Source: Chloroflexota bacterium
GTDB taxonomy: Bacteria > Chloroflexota > Chloroflexia > Thermomicrobiales > UBA6265
Length of the DNA stretch: 13,189 nt
Assembly: GCA_023415845.1 (NCBI GenBank)
Contig: JAEZJB010000059.1
Coordinates: 1-13,189, forward strand
Reading direction: 5' to 3'
Part shown: positions 1 to 5,138 of the stretch, in pieces
Position numbering within the stretch: position 1 is the first letter of the stretch
Layout of the letters: each line of letters starts with the position of its first letter
Translations under genes and position numbers: made by a program
Notes under the pieces: generated by a model
Database searches by the model: none
What the model saw: only the letters and a program-made list of their open reading frames with translations
Told to the model about the DNA's origin: nothing

Positions 1-420
1 CTCGCGGAAGCGGTAGTTTGGCGTGTCGGTGAAGAGCAGTTCGTAGTCTTCGCCCGCCCCCTCGTCCGCGTCATCGGCGACTCCAGATGAGTGGGTCAGC
101 AGATGACGGAGGGTCACGTCCGGATTGATCGCGGTGCCGCTGAGATCGATCAGGTAGGTGATCCGGTCGTCCAATGCGAACTTGCCCTGCTCGACGAGTT
201 GCAGCACGGCGACGGCGGTGAACAGCTTGGTAATCGAGGCGACGTCGTAACGCATGGCAGCCGAGTTCGGGATGGCGAACCCACGATGGGCGAAGCCGTG
301 CGACTCCTCGACCAGCGTTGTCTCGCCTTGCGTGATCAGCACCGAGCCGGAGAACTTTCCCGCGGCCACGGTGGTGGCGATGTGCTGCTGGATGCGGTCG
401 ACCTGGCGTTGGGAAATCAT
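1..420 (-). CDS. Serine hydrolase, beta-lactamase (class C/PBP-like) family, N-terminal part; cut by the window edge
   Basis: The minus strand reads open from an ATG at 418-420 to the left edge, giving 140 residues without a stop; the C-terminal half is outside the window. The translation has the class C beta-lactamase/DD-peptidase signature: a nucleophile tetrad S62-I-T-K65 in the context DVASITKLFTAVAVLQL, then the conserved segment LRHLLTHSSG at about 104-113. The second motif (Y-x-N) and the HTG-like motif would lie beyond the edge. Proteins of this family hydrolyse esters, amides or peptides; the substrate cannot be told from this fragment, and few are true beta-lactamases. No signal peptide is seen from this start, so it is probably cytoplasmic. 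In-frame ATGs at 447 and 462 would add 9 or 14 residues; none of the three has a good Shine-Dalgarno. It follows the RNA methyltransferase on the same strand after about 170 bases. Confidence 0.85.
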   Translation of the reverse strand, partial: MISQRQVDRIQQHIATTVAAGKFSGSVLITQGETTLVEESHGFAHRGFAIPNSAAMRYDVASITKLFTAVAVLQLVEQGKFALDDRITYLIDLSGTAINPDVTLRHLLTHSSGVADDADEGAGEDYELLFTDTPNYRFRE

Positions 421-482
421 TGTTTCAAGCCTGTAGGTGAGGATCATGCCGGGGCGAAGCATCTGATTCGCGGGAAATAGGC

Positions 483-502
483 CCCCAGGTGGCAACCCGG
501 GG
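483..502 (-). terminator. Weak hairpin in the gap between the RNA methyltransferase and the serine hydrolase
   Basis: Read on the minus strand, CCCC-G-GGT, a TGCC loop, then ACC-T-GGGG forms an 8-bp stem (one G-U pair) with a tetraloop. It is followed by GCCTATTT, only a weak U tract. It lies 90 bases past the methyltransferase stop, so it may end that transcript. The rest of the 421-591 gap holds a further hairpin cluster (552-586) and no gene that I can support. Confidence 0.3.
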
Positions 503-551
503 CGGAGCCGAAGCTCGGCCCGAGGTGATGGATTCCTGATCGAGATAGTGA

Positions 552-586
552 CTTTCCGCCTGACGGAAATAACGGCAAGCGGAAAG
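552..586. repeat. Overlapping, mutually exclusive inverted repeats
   Basis: CTTTCCGC at 552-559 is the exact reverse complement of GCGGAAAG at 579-586. The same left arm also pairs with a nearer copy: TTTCCG at 553-558 against CGGAAA at 564-569, with a 5-base loop. Only one of the two stems can form at a time. The element starts a few bases beyond the methyltransferase stop. There is no U tract, so a plain intrinsic terminator is unlikely. Confidence 0.4.
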
Positions 587-591
587 CCAGG

Positions 592-1938
592 TCAGGATTT
601 GCTCTGCAGGTGAGCCACGATTTCGACATGATGCGTTTGCGGGAACATGTCGAAGCCGCGCACCGATAGCACCTCGTAGCCGAGTGTGGTCAGGTCGTGC
701 AGATCGCGGGCAAACGTCGCCGGATCGCACGAGACCGCCGCGATATGCGCAGGCTTCAGGCGGACGAGGTGCTCCAGCGTCTCCTTGCCGGCCCCGGCCC
801 GAGGCGGATCGAAGACGGCCAGGCCTACGCGACCCAGCGGCGAGCGGTCTCCCGCCAGCCAGTGCTCGACCGACGCCGTGACGAACCGGCCATTGGTGAG
901 GCCGGCCTGGGCGAGATTCTCCTCGGCGTAGGGGATGGCGGGACCAAACGACTCGACGCCCACGACGCGACGGAAGCGCCGCGCCAGCGGAATCGAGAAG
1001 AGGCCGACACCGCAGTAAAGGTCGAGCGCGATGCCGTCGTCGGTCGCGGCTTCGTCGGCGATGCGAACTACTTCCGCCAGGAGGTCGTTCGTGACCGGGA
1101 TATTGGCCTGGAAGAAGCACTCCGCCGAGTAGCGATAGAGCTCTCCGCCCACCTCGCGCATCACCTGGCGTGAGCGTGGGGTATGCGTCTGCTCCAGCAC
1201 CGAGCCGGTGTCGCCGGTGACGGCCCGGTATTCGCTGGCGTTCTTGGGGACAAGACCGGCGGCGAAATCGTCACGCAGGGTGGTCAGGAGCGCCTGGGTG
1301 TCCAGCGTCAGGACGGGGCTTTCTTCGACGTCGACCACGGTGTGAGAATGGGGGGCGAAGTAGCCAATCGCGCCCGATTTCTGGTCGATCTGGAACTCGG
1401 CCCGCGACCGGTAATGCCAGGCGTTCTCCGAGGGAACGACCTCCACTTCGGGCAGCGGATCAAGCTTGGCGATGCGGCGCAGGGCGTCGGTGATCATCCC
1501 CGCCTTGATCGCCACCTGGTCTTCGTAGCGGATGTGCATGAAGTCGAGTCCGCCGCTGGCCTCGTAGGGTACCCGCGGCTCGACGCGCATCGGCGACGGC
1601 TCGACGATCTCCTCGATCGCGGCGTGAAATACCTTGCGCTGGCGCCTGGTGACTTTCGCCCGCACTACGTCGCCGGGGGCGGTCAGCGGCACGAAGACCG
1701 CCAGCCCGTCACCTTCGAAGCCAAGACCGAGGCCGTCGCCGACGATACGTTCGATCCGGAGATCGTCGATCACGAGGTCTGGCACGTCCTGGGTGGGGCG
1801 TTGGTGGCGCGCGCGGGAGGGACGGCGGTCATTCTTCCCGGCCTGCCCACCCTGGCGTTGGGGCGGTCGGCTGCGATTGCCGTCGGTTGGTCGCTCGCTG
1901 CGGGTGCGGGCGGGACGGCGGGAGCGGGAGTCGGTCAT
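592..1938 (-). CDS. TRAM-domain 23S rRNA (uracil-5-)-methyltransferase, RlmD/RlmCD type
   Basis: 448 residues. Transfers a methyl group from S-adenosylmethionine to C5 of a uridine in RNA, most likely 23S rRNA. Residues 1-50 are a basic, disordered, Arg-rich tail; 53-113 look like the RNA-binding TRAM domain; the catalytic domain follows. Visible motifs: FFQAN at 275-279, SAM loop DLYCGVGLFSIP at 306-317, DPPR at 377-380, the nucleophile in SCDP (C404), and the probable general base in HHVEIV (E439). The region that normally holds the [4Fe-4S] cysteines (CxxxxxCGGC before QH) reads RVPYEASGGLDFMHI at about 122-136 and has no cysteine. The ATG at 1936-1938 has AAGGA about 7 bases upstream and overlaps the stop of the preceding small gene as TGATG, so the two are translationally coupled. 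The exact target (U747, U1939 or another) cannot be assigned from sequence. Confidence 0.92.
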   Translation of the reverse strand: MTDSRSRRPARTRSERPTDGNRSRPPQRQGGQAGKNDRRPSRARHQRPTQDVPDLVIDDLRIERIVGDGLGLGFEGDGLAVFVPLTAPGDVVRAKVTRRQRKVFHAAIEEIVEPSPMRVEPRVPYEASGGLDFMHIRYEDQVAIKAGMITDALRRIAKLDPLPEVEVVPSENAWHYRSRAEFQIDQKSGAIGYFAPHSHTVVDVEESPVLTLDTQALLTTLRDDFAAGLVPKNASEYRAVTGDTGSVLEQTHTPRSRQVMREVGGELYRYSAECFFQANIPVTNDLLAEVVRIADEAATDDGIALDLYCGVGLFSIPLARRFRRVVGVESFGPAIPYAEENLAQAGLTNGRFVTASVEHWLAGDRSPLGRVGLAVFDPPRAGAGKETLEHLVRLKPAHIAAVSCDPATFARDLHDLTTLGYEVLSVRGFDMFPQTHHVEIVAHLQSKS

Positions 1939-2270
1939 CAGGAAGGTCCTTCTGGTAACAAGGGGCCGAATGTCTGGCGAACGAACTGGGCGCCACCAGG
2001 GGCCGAACTGGTCAGGGTAAGTTGGGCGATGGTGCCTGCGGCGGGCAAGGCAACCGTGAAATCAAGGAAAGGGCAGCACTGGCGTTCATACCGAACGAAG
2101 TCGAGCAGGTCGTTTGCCGTTTCGTCGGTGTGCGGAAGGTCGAACTTGGCGCCCTCCGGGAGCCAGTCGACTGCCAGCACGCGGGACAGGAGGCCAGATC
2201 GAAGCTCGTCCAGTCGTCGTGCCAGGTCGGGGCTGGTCAGGCGGCAGGCAATTTCGAGTGACTCGCCCAT
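1938..2270 (-). CDS. Small conserved-looking protein with an ERxCCPF motif, function unknown
   Basis: 110 residues from an ATG at 2268-2270 with AAAGGA 8 bases upstream; the frame is open much further back, but that would run into purN and has no better start. The central motif is R60-YERQCCPFLDF, with vicinal cysteines C65-C66, followed by an amphipathic strand-rich tail (FTVALP, AQLTLTSS). A further cysteine is at position 9. Short proteins with an E-R-x-C-C-x-F motif occur in many actinobacterial and Chloroflexota genomes, but I cannot name a family or function with confidence. Vicinal cysteines suggest thiol chemistry or binding of a soft metal; this is inference. The stop overlaps the methyltransferase start (TGATG), so both are on one transcript. 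It is divergent from purN across 112 bases. Confidence 0.8.
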   Translation of the reverse strand: MGESLEIACRLTSPDLARRLDELRSGLLSRVLAVDWLPEGAKFDLPHTDETANDLLDFVRYERQCCPFLDFTVALPAAGTIAQLTLTSSAPGGAQFVRQTFGPLLPEGPS

Positions 2271-2318
2271 CAGGGTATCCTTTCGGCAACGTGACGATCG
2301 TCCGGATCGGCACACTCC

Positions 2319-2324
2319 ATTGTA
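2319..2324 (-). promoter_or_regulatory. Possible -10 for the CCPF-motif gene and methyltransferase unit
   Basis: On the minus strand TACAAT lies 49 bases before the ATG of the small gene, in the 112-base divergent gap with purN. No convincing -35 hexamer stands 16-18 bases further up, so this is a weak call. I see no clear promoter for purN in the same gap. Confidence 0.25.
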
Positions 2325-2372
2325 GTCGCCGGTCGGTTTCTTCCTCGCGGGGCCGCGCGACCCGCCCCTGAC

Positions 2373-2380
2373 GAGGTGAT
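2373..2380 (+). promoter_or_regulatory. Strong ribosome binding site that fixes the GTG start of purN
   Basis: GAGGTGAT matches the complement of the 16S rRNA tail over 8 bases. It stands 2 bases before GTG at 2383-2385 (6 bases measured from the AGG core), which decides for this GTG over later in-frame codons. Confidence 0.7.
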
Positions 2381-2382
2381 AG

Positions 2383-3015
2383 GTGACGGACACGGGCACC
2401 ACCCCCTGGAATCTTGGCGTGCTGCTCTCCGGAGCGGGGCGCACGCTCGAATACCTGCTGGCATCGATTGCCGAGGGCGAACTCGACGCCCGCGTGCCGG
2501 TCGTCATTTCCTCCCGGCCCGACGTGCGCGGGCTGGACGTCGCTGCGGCGGCCGGGATCCCCACGCGGGTGATCGAGCGCAGGGATTTTCCCTCCCTCGC
2601 GGCCTTCAGCGCCGCGATCTACGATGAACTCGCCTATTTCGATGTGGACCTGGCGATCATGGCCGGCTACCTGCGCAAGATGCTGGTACTGCCGGAGTGG
2701 GAGGGGCGCATTCTCAACATTCACCCGTGCCTGCTGCCCGATGCCCGCGACTATGCTGCTGGCAAGGGCATGTATGGCGAGCGGGTTCACGCGGCGGTCC
2801 TCGCCCATGGAGACCGTGTGTCCGGCGCGACGGTTCACCTGGTGACGGATGACTACGACGAGGGGCCGCCGCTCGCCCGGATCGAGGTGCCGGTCGAGCC
2901 GGGGGACGATCCGGTGACGCTGGGTACACGGGTGTTCATGGCGGAGCGGGGACTCTATCCGGCGACGATTCGCGATTACATGGTCGCCCACCCGGAATAC
3001 AAATCGCGGCGGTAA
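2383..3015 (+). CDS. purN: Phosphoribosylglycinamide formyltransferase (GAR transformylase)
   Basis: 210 residues, normal for PurN. Transfers a formyl group from 10-formyltetrahydrofolate to glycinamide ribonucleotide in cytosolic de novo purine synthesis. The GTG start has an excellent ribosome site. Visible motifs: N-terminal phosphate-binding loop LLSGAGRTLE at about 14-23; RILNIHPCLLP at 109-119, with catalytic N112 and H114; then GATVHLVTDDYDEGPPLA, with H152 and D159 matching the E. coli catalytic His137 and Asp144. The terminal LYPATIRDYM is also typical. The loop after NIHP is longer than in E. coli PurN, and the first loop reads GAGRT where E. coli has GNGSN. It stands alone, divergent from the RNA methyltransferase unit and convergent with the MOSC gene, whose stop is only 7 bases away. 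A related formyltransferase acting on another substrate is possible but less likely. Confidence 0.88.
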   Translation: MTDTGTTPWNLGVLLSGAGRTLEYLLASIAEGELDARVPVVISSRPDVRGLDVAAAAGIPTRVIERRDFPSLAAFSAAIYDELAYFDVDLAIMAGYLRKMLVLPEWEGRILNIHPCLLPDARDYAAGKGMYGERVHAAVLAHGDRVSGATVHLVTDDYDEGPPLARIEVPVEPGDDPVTLGTRVFMAERGLYPATIRDYMVAHPEYKSRR

Positions 3016-3022
3016 CCGACGG

Positions 3023-3655
3023 TCAGGGACGCAGGTAGACCAGATCGCCGATCTCGATCACAGGCTTGCCCTGGTCATCGGCAAGCGTGGCGTAAAAGCC
3101 GCGTGTCCCCTCGTCCAGGAACTGGAGCGTCTCGGTGATCCGCCGGTCGGAGGGTTGGCCAAGCCCGTAGCCCGCACAAAACCGGCTGAATTCCACGCAC
3201 GGCGGTGCCGCGATGACGGCAGTCAGGTCGACAAGTCCAGCAGTTGTCGCGATGACCACACCGCTGGCGACGTCTGTCTCGGTCAGCGTGCGGTCACTGG
3301 CAACCAGGATGTTCTCGCCAGCGATGCCGTCGGGCAAGTGGTCGCCAAAGCGTTCGCGCATCCGGACGTAGTGCCCGGTCAGGCCCACCGAGACCCCGTT
3401 TTCACCCCGGAAGCGGCTGGTTGGGTGCAGCATGTGGTGTACGTCCCCGAACTCGGCGCCCGCGTCGAGGCCGACCACGCCGCTCGGTTCGAGCCGAAGG
3501 GCGGACATGGCAGTGATCGGGCCGGGATCATACCAGCGATGGGGCTTCTCCCCCTGCTTCAAGGGGGCAACCTGAACCTGGAGCCGGACAATCGGCCCAA
3601 GCAGGATCAGGCTCCTGGTGGCGGATGGCTCGATGGTGGATGGGTCTGCAGCCAC
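3023..3655 (-). CDS. MOSC-domain protein (molybdenum-cofactor sulphurase C-terminal-like)
   Basis: 210 residues from GTG at 3653-3655, preceded by AGGAAGGA with a 7-base gap. MOSC domains bind or transfer sulphur, usually in molybdenum cofactor chemistry, through a conserved cysteine. Supporting segments: HLPDGIAGENILV at about 106-118 (the family's P-x-x-x-GEN motif), APPCVEFSRFC at 150-160 with the expected conserved C153, GTRGFYATL at 183-191, and a terminal IEIGDLVYL strand matching the usual 'V..GD.V'. There are no membrane segments. The true substrate of standalone MOSC proteins is mostly unknown, and none is inferred here. The gene begins 36 bases after the stop of the CGNR regulator on the same strand, so the two are probably one operon. 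Its 3' end meets purN with a 7-base gap and no visible terminator. Confidence 0.85.
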   Translation of the reverse strand: MAADPSTIEPSATRSLILLGPIVRLQVQVAPLKQGEKPHRWYDPGPITAMSALRLEPSGVVGLDAGAEFGDVHHMLHPTSRFRGENGVSVGLTGHYVRMRERFGDHLPDGIAGENILVASDRTLTETDVASGVVIATTAGLVDLTAVIAAPPCVEFSRFCAGYGLGQPSDRRITETLQFLDEGTRGFYATLADDQGKPVIEIGDLVYLRP

Positions 3656-3691
3656 GAAGGGTTCCTTCCTGAGCGGTGGGGAACTGCTGGG

Positions 3692-4351
3692 TCAATCCGC
3701 CTGCCGCTGGCGGGCCCGGAAGCGGCGGACGCGTTCGACGGTACCACAGCCGCTGGCCGAGCAATAGCGCCGCATGCCGTTCCGGCTCGTGTCCAGGAAG
3801 AAGCGCTCGCACTCGGGTGCGTCACATTGCCGCACGCGCGACCAGTCGGCGTGCAGCAGGAGGTCGGCCACGGCGAGCGCAACCTCCCAGAGCGGGCGCT
3901 CCAGTGCGCGTTCTCGCTGCCACGCCCAGGATGCCGCGCCATTGCCCAGGTGCAGCGTGCGGGCATCCTGGGCGGATCTGACCTCGGCATCGATCACCGG
4001 CAGGTCGCTGGTGAGCGATTCGGCGCGGATGAGGCCGGCGGCCACACCGGCCAGTTCATCGCGGAGGGCGAGGGCGCGGCGGCGCACGGCTGCTGCCTCA
4101 CGTGGCTCCTTGCCCGCGACCAGCAGCAGGGGACGAGCCAGATCCGCGGGGATGGCATTGGCTCCGGCAGCCCAGTCGACGAAATTGACGTAGCCGGGAG
4201 CAAGCAGGTCGCCCGGGGCGTGTTCGCCGTGCCGCGGCGTGCTGTTCAGGAAGTCGAGGGCAAGGTGGCCTCCCACAAGGGGTGGGGTGTCTGCCGGGCG
4301 CTCGGGCCGGGGCAGCGGTGACTTGGCGTAGAGCGTAGGCGGCGCAGGCAT
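3692..4351 (-). CDS. CGNR zinc-finger (ABATE-domain) regulator with an altered CGNR motif
   Basis: 219 residues from ATG at 4349-4351, which has GGAG about 8 bases upstream; the frame runs on further upstream without a better start. The N-terminal part carries the stress-sensing ABATE-like signature, GGHLALDFLNS at 27-37, followed by a helical middle. The C-terminal zinc finger reads C176-x4-C181-ERFFLDTSRNGMRRYC197-x4-C202, then a basic tail VRRFRARQRQ. The four cysteines are intact, but the motif that names the family, C-G-N-R, reads C-G-T-V (202-205). Members are thought to bind DNA as transcription regulators; no ligand is known for this one. It sits first in a likely two-gene operon with the MOSC protein and is divergent from the SWIM gene. 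Repeats at 4397-4424 upstream could be its own operator (inference). Confidence 0.87.
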   Translation of the reverse strand: MPAPPTLYAKSPLPRPERPADTPPLVGGHLALDFLNSTPRHGEHAPGDLLAPGYVNFVDWAAGANAIPADLARPLLLVAGKEPREAAAVRRRALALRDELAGVAAGLIRAESLTSDLPVIDAEVRSAQDARTLHLGNGAASWAWQRERALERPLWEVALAVADLLLHADWSRVRQCDAPECERFFLDTSRNGMRRYCSASGCGTVERVRRFRARQRQAD

Positions 4352-4396
4352 GCGGGTACTCCGAGGTGTAACAAGTATGCATTCGCACATGCGTAA

Positions 4397-4424
4397 CACG
4401 GCAATGCGCCCACGGCAAGCCGTG
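4397..4424. promoter_or_regulatory. Direct repeat plus palindrome upstream of the CGNR regulator; candidate operator
   Basis: CACGGCAA occurs at 4397-4404 and again at 4411-4418, a 14-base step. The second copy continues as a perfect 14-base palindrome, CACGGC-AA-GCCGTG (4411-4424). It lies 46-73 bases upstream of the CGNR start. No good promoter hexamers stand out around it. Confidence 0.35.
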
Positions 4425-4537
4425 ACAGAATCCGGAGCGACGAAAGATGACGCAGGTATGGCGGGTTGACGACGCATTTTGCGGGCAAATCCGGGCTTCT
4501 CTTCGAGGCAACAGAGGGGTGGCTGAGGCCGTGGATG

Positions 4538-4546
4538 TGGTAAAAT
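4538..4546 (+). promoter_or_regulatory. Extended -10 promoter of the SWIM-domain gene
   Basis: TGG followed by TAAAAT (4541-4546) is an extended -10 (TGn plus hexamer). No -35 match is seen 16-18 bases up, which an extended -10 can tolerate. Transcription would start near 4552-4554, inside the LexA-type box, leaving a leader of about 60 bases. Confidence 0.5.
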
Positions 4547-4547
4547 A

Positions 4548-4559
4548 GAACAAATGTTC
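4548..4559. promoter_or_regulatory. LexA/DinR-type SOS box (GAAC-N4-GTTC)
   Basis: GAACAAATGTTC matches the Gram-positive LexA core GAAC-R-N-R-Y-GTTC at every position (A-A-A-T in the middle) and is a dyad with 5-base arms GAACA/TGTTC. A box of this type is also known from Chloroflexota. It begins 2 bases after the -10 hexamer, so a bound repressor would cover the transcription start. lexA itself is not in the window. Confidence 0.6.
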
Positions 4560-4612
4560 AATGCGAGTTGTGGGTGCTGAGGTTGCCGGCAATTCGCCGG
4601 GAGAGACGCCAC

Positions 4613-4912
4613 ATGATCGTTCCAGTCAATCGCCCCAATACGCCTGCACGATGGAAGGCGGCCCTCGCCCGAGCCCGGAAGGAGGGCGTCACCGTGCGCC
4701 AGCTCAGCGCCTCGGGTGGCTGGATCGCCTCCAGTACCAACGATCCCCACCTTGCCTACGAAGTGAGCGTCTATCGCTGTACCTGCCCGGCGGCTGAACT
4801 CGGTGACGATCCGGTATGCAAGCACCGGGCGGCGCTTCGCGTTCACCTCGGGCTGCCGCTGGTGATCGGGGATCCGGTGGTTCCGACTGATTATTTCGCG
4901 CCTGCGGCCTGA
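4613..4912 (+). CDS. SWIM zinc-finger mini-protein
   Basis: 99 residues from ATG at 4613-4615, with GGGAGAG 7 bases upstream; an upstream in-frame TTG at 4568 lacks a ribosome site and overlaps the leader. The core is a SWIM zinc finger: YRCTCPAAELGDDPVCKHRAA, with C56-x-C58-x10-C69-x-H71, the standard C-x-C-xn-C-x-H pattern. Before it is a basic helix (PARWKAALARARKEGV) and a short strand region (GGWIASS). SWIM domains bind DNA or proteins and are found in SNF2-type ATPases, transposase-like proteins and, in eukaryotes, the recombination-repair protein Sws1; a protein consisting of little else is unusual. A perfect LexA-type box over its promoter suggests expression during the SOS response, and an adaptor or regulator in DNA repair is a reasonable but untested inference. 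It is monocistronic, closed by the terminator at 4943-4977. Confidence 0.82.
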   Translation: MIVPVNRPNTPARWKAALARARKEGVTVRQLSASGGWIASSTNDPHLAYEVSVYRCTCPAAELGDDPVCKHRAALRVHLGLPLVIGDPVVPTDYFAPAA

Positions 4913-4922
4913 TCCCGCGTTC

Positions 4923-4940
4923 CACCTCCACCTCCACCTC
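4923..4940 (+). repeat. Short tandem repeat (CCACCT) x3
   Basis: Three exact copies of CCACCT lie between the SWIM gene stop and its terminator. The unit contains CACCTCC-like sequence, the complement of a ribosome binding site. Confidence 0.7.
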
Positions 4941-4942
4941 GA

Positions 4943-4977
4943 AGCCACCTGCGGCAATGCCCGCAGGTGGCTTTTTC
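4943..4977 (+). terminator. Intrinsic terminator of the SWIM gene
   Basis: GCCACCTGCGG (4945-4955) pairs perfectly with CCGCAGGTGGC (4962-4972) around a 6-base loop. Two A residues precede the stem and TTTTT follows it at 4973-4977. This is an 11-bp GC-rich stem plus U tract on the plus strand, starting about 30 bases after the stop. Confidence 0.92.
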
Positions 4978-5053
4978 GGTTCCGCCGACTCCGGGTTGCA
5001 ACAGGTGGGTTGGGGTGCTGTGCCTCGATGTCAGCGAAAACCTCAACCAGGGG

Positions 5054-5080
5054 TTGACAAATATGAACTTGAACTATAAC
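5054..5080 (+). promoter_or_regulatory. Promoter of the DUF4397 protein gene
   Basis: A consensus -35 TTGACA at 5054-5059 is followed after 15 bases by TATAAC (5075-5080). A 17-base spacer would give TAACTT instead. The region is strikingly AT-rich for this genome. The start codon is about 60 bases further on. Confidence 0.6.
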
Positions 5081-5096
5081 TTTAGGTTAGGTCAAG
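5068..5096. promoter_or_regulatory. Imperfect dyad over the -10 of the DUF4397 gene; candidate operator
   Basis: CTTGAACTA (5068-5076) faces TAGGTCAAG (5088-5096) as an inverted repeat with 8 of 9 matches and an 11-base spacer. It covers the -10 and the likely transcription start, where a repressor would act. The cognate regulator is not evident. Confidence 0.4.
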
Positions 5097-5138
5097 CGTT
5101 TGGAGCTATTCGGTAGTCGCAAGGGAAAGGAATCACGG

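Noticed and set aside
481..505. Possible T-box-like leader (GGGTTGCCACC on the minus strand)
   Set aside because: The sequence only loosely resembles the T-box core, no specifier stem is seen and the downstream gene is a hydrolase, not an amino-acid gene; a plain hairpin explains it.
1183..2325. Long plus-strand open frame over the methyltransferase and the CCPF-motif gene
   Set aside because: Composition is typical of antisense frames in GC-rich DNA; the minus strand holds clear catalytic motifs and a coupled gene pair.
1938..2564. Extended 208-residue version of the CCPF-motif protein
   Set aside because: The extra 98 residues would overlap purN, show no family features and no ribosome site; the ATG at 2270 has a clear AAAGGA.
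3155..4321. Long plus-strand open frame over the MOSC and CGNR genes
   Set aside because: No domain or ribosome site; the opposite strand encodes two recognisable families.
3692..4957. Extended 421-residue version of the CGNR protein
   Set aside because: The added part is low-complexity and runs antisense through the SWIM gene and its LexA box; ATG at 4351 has GGAG and starts just before the conserved domain.
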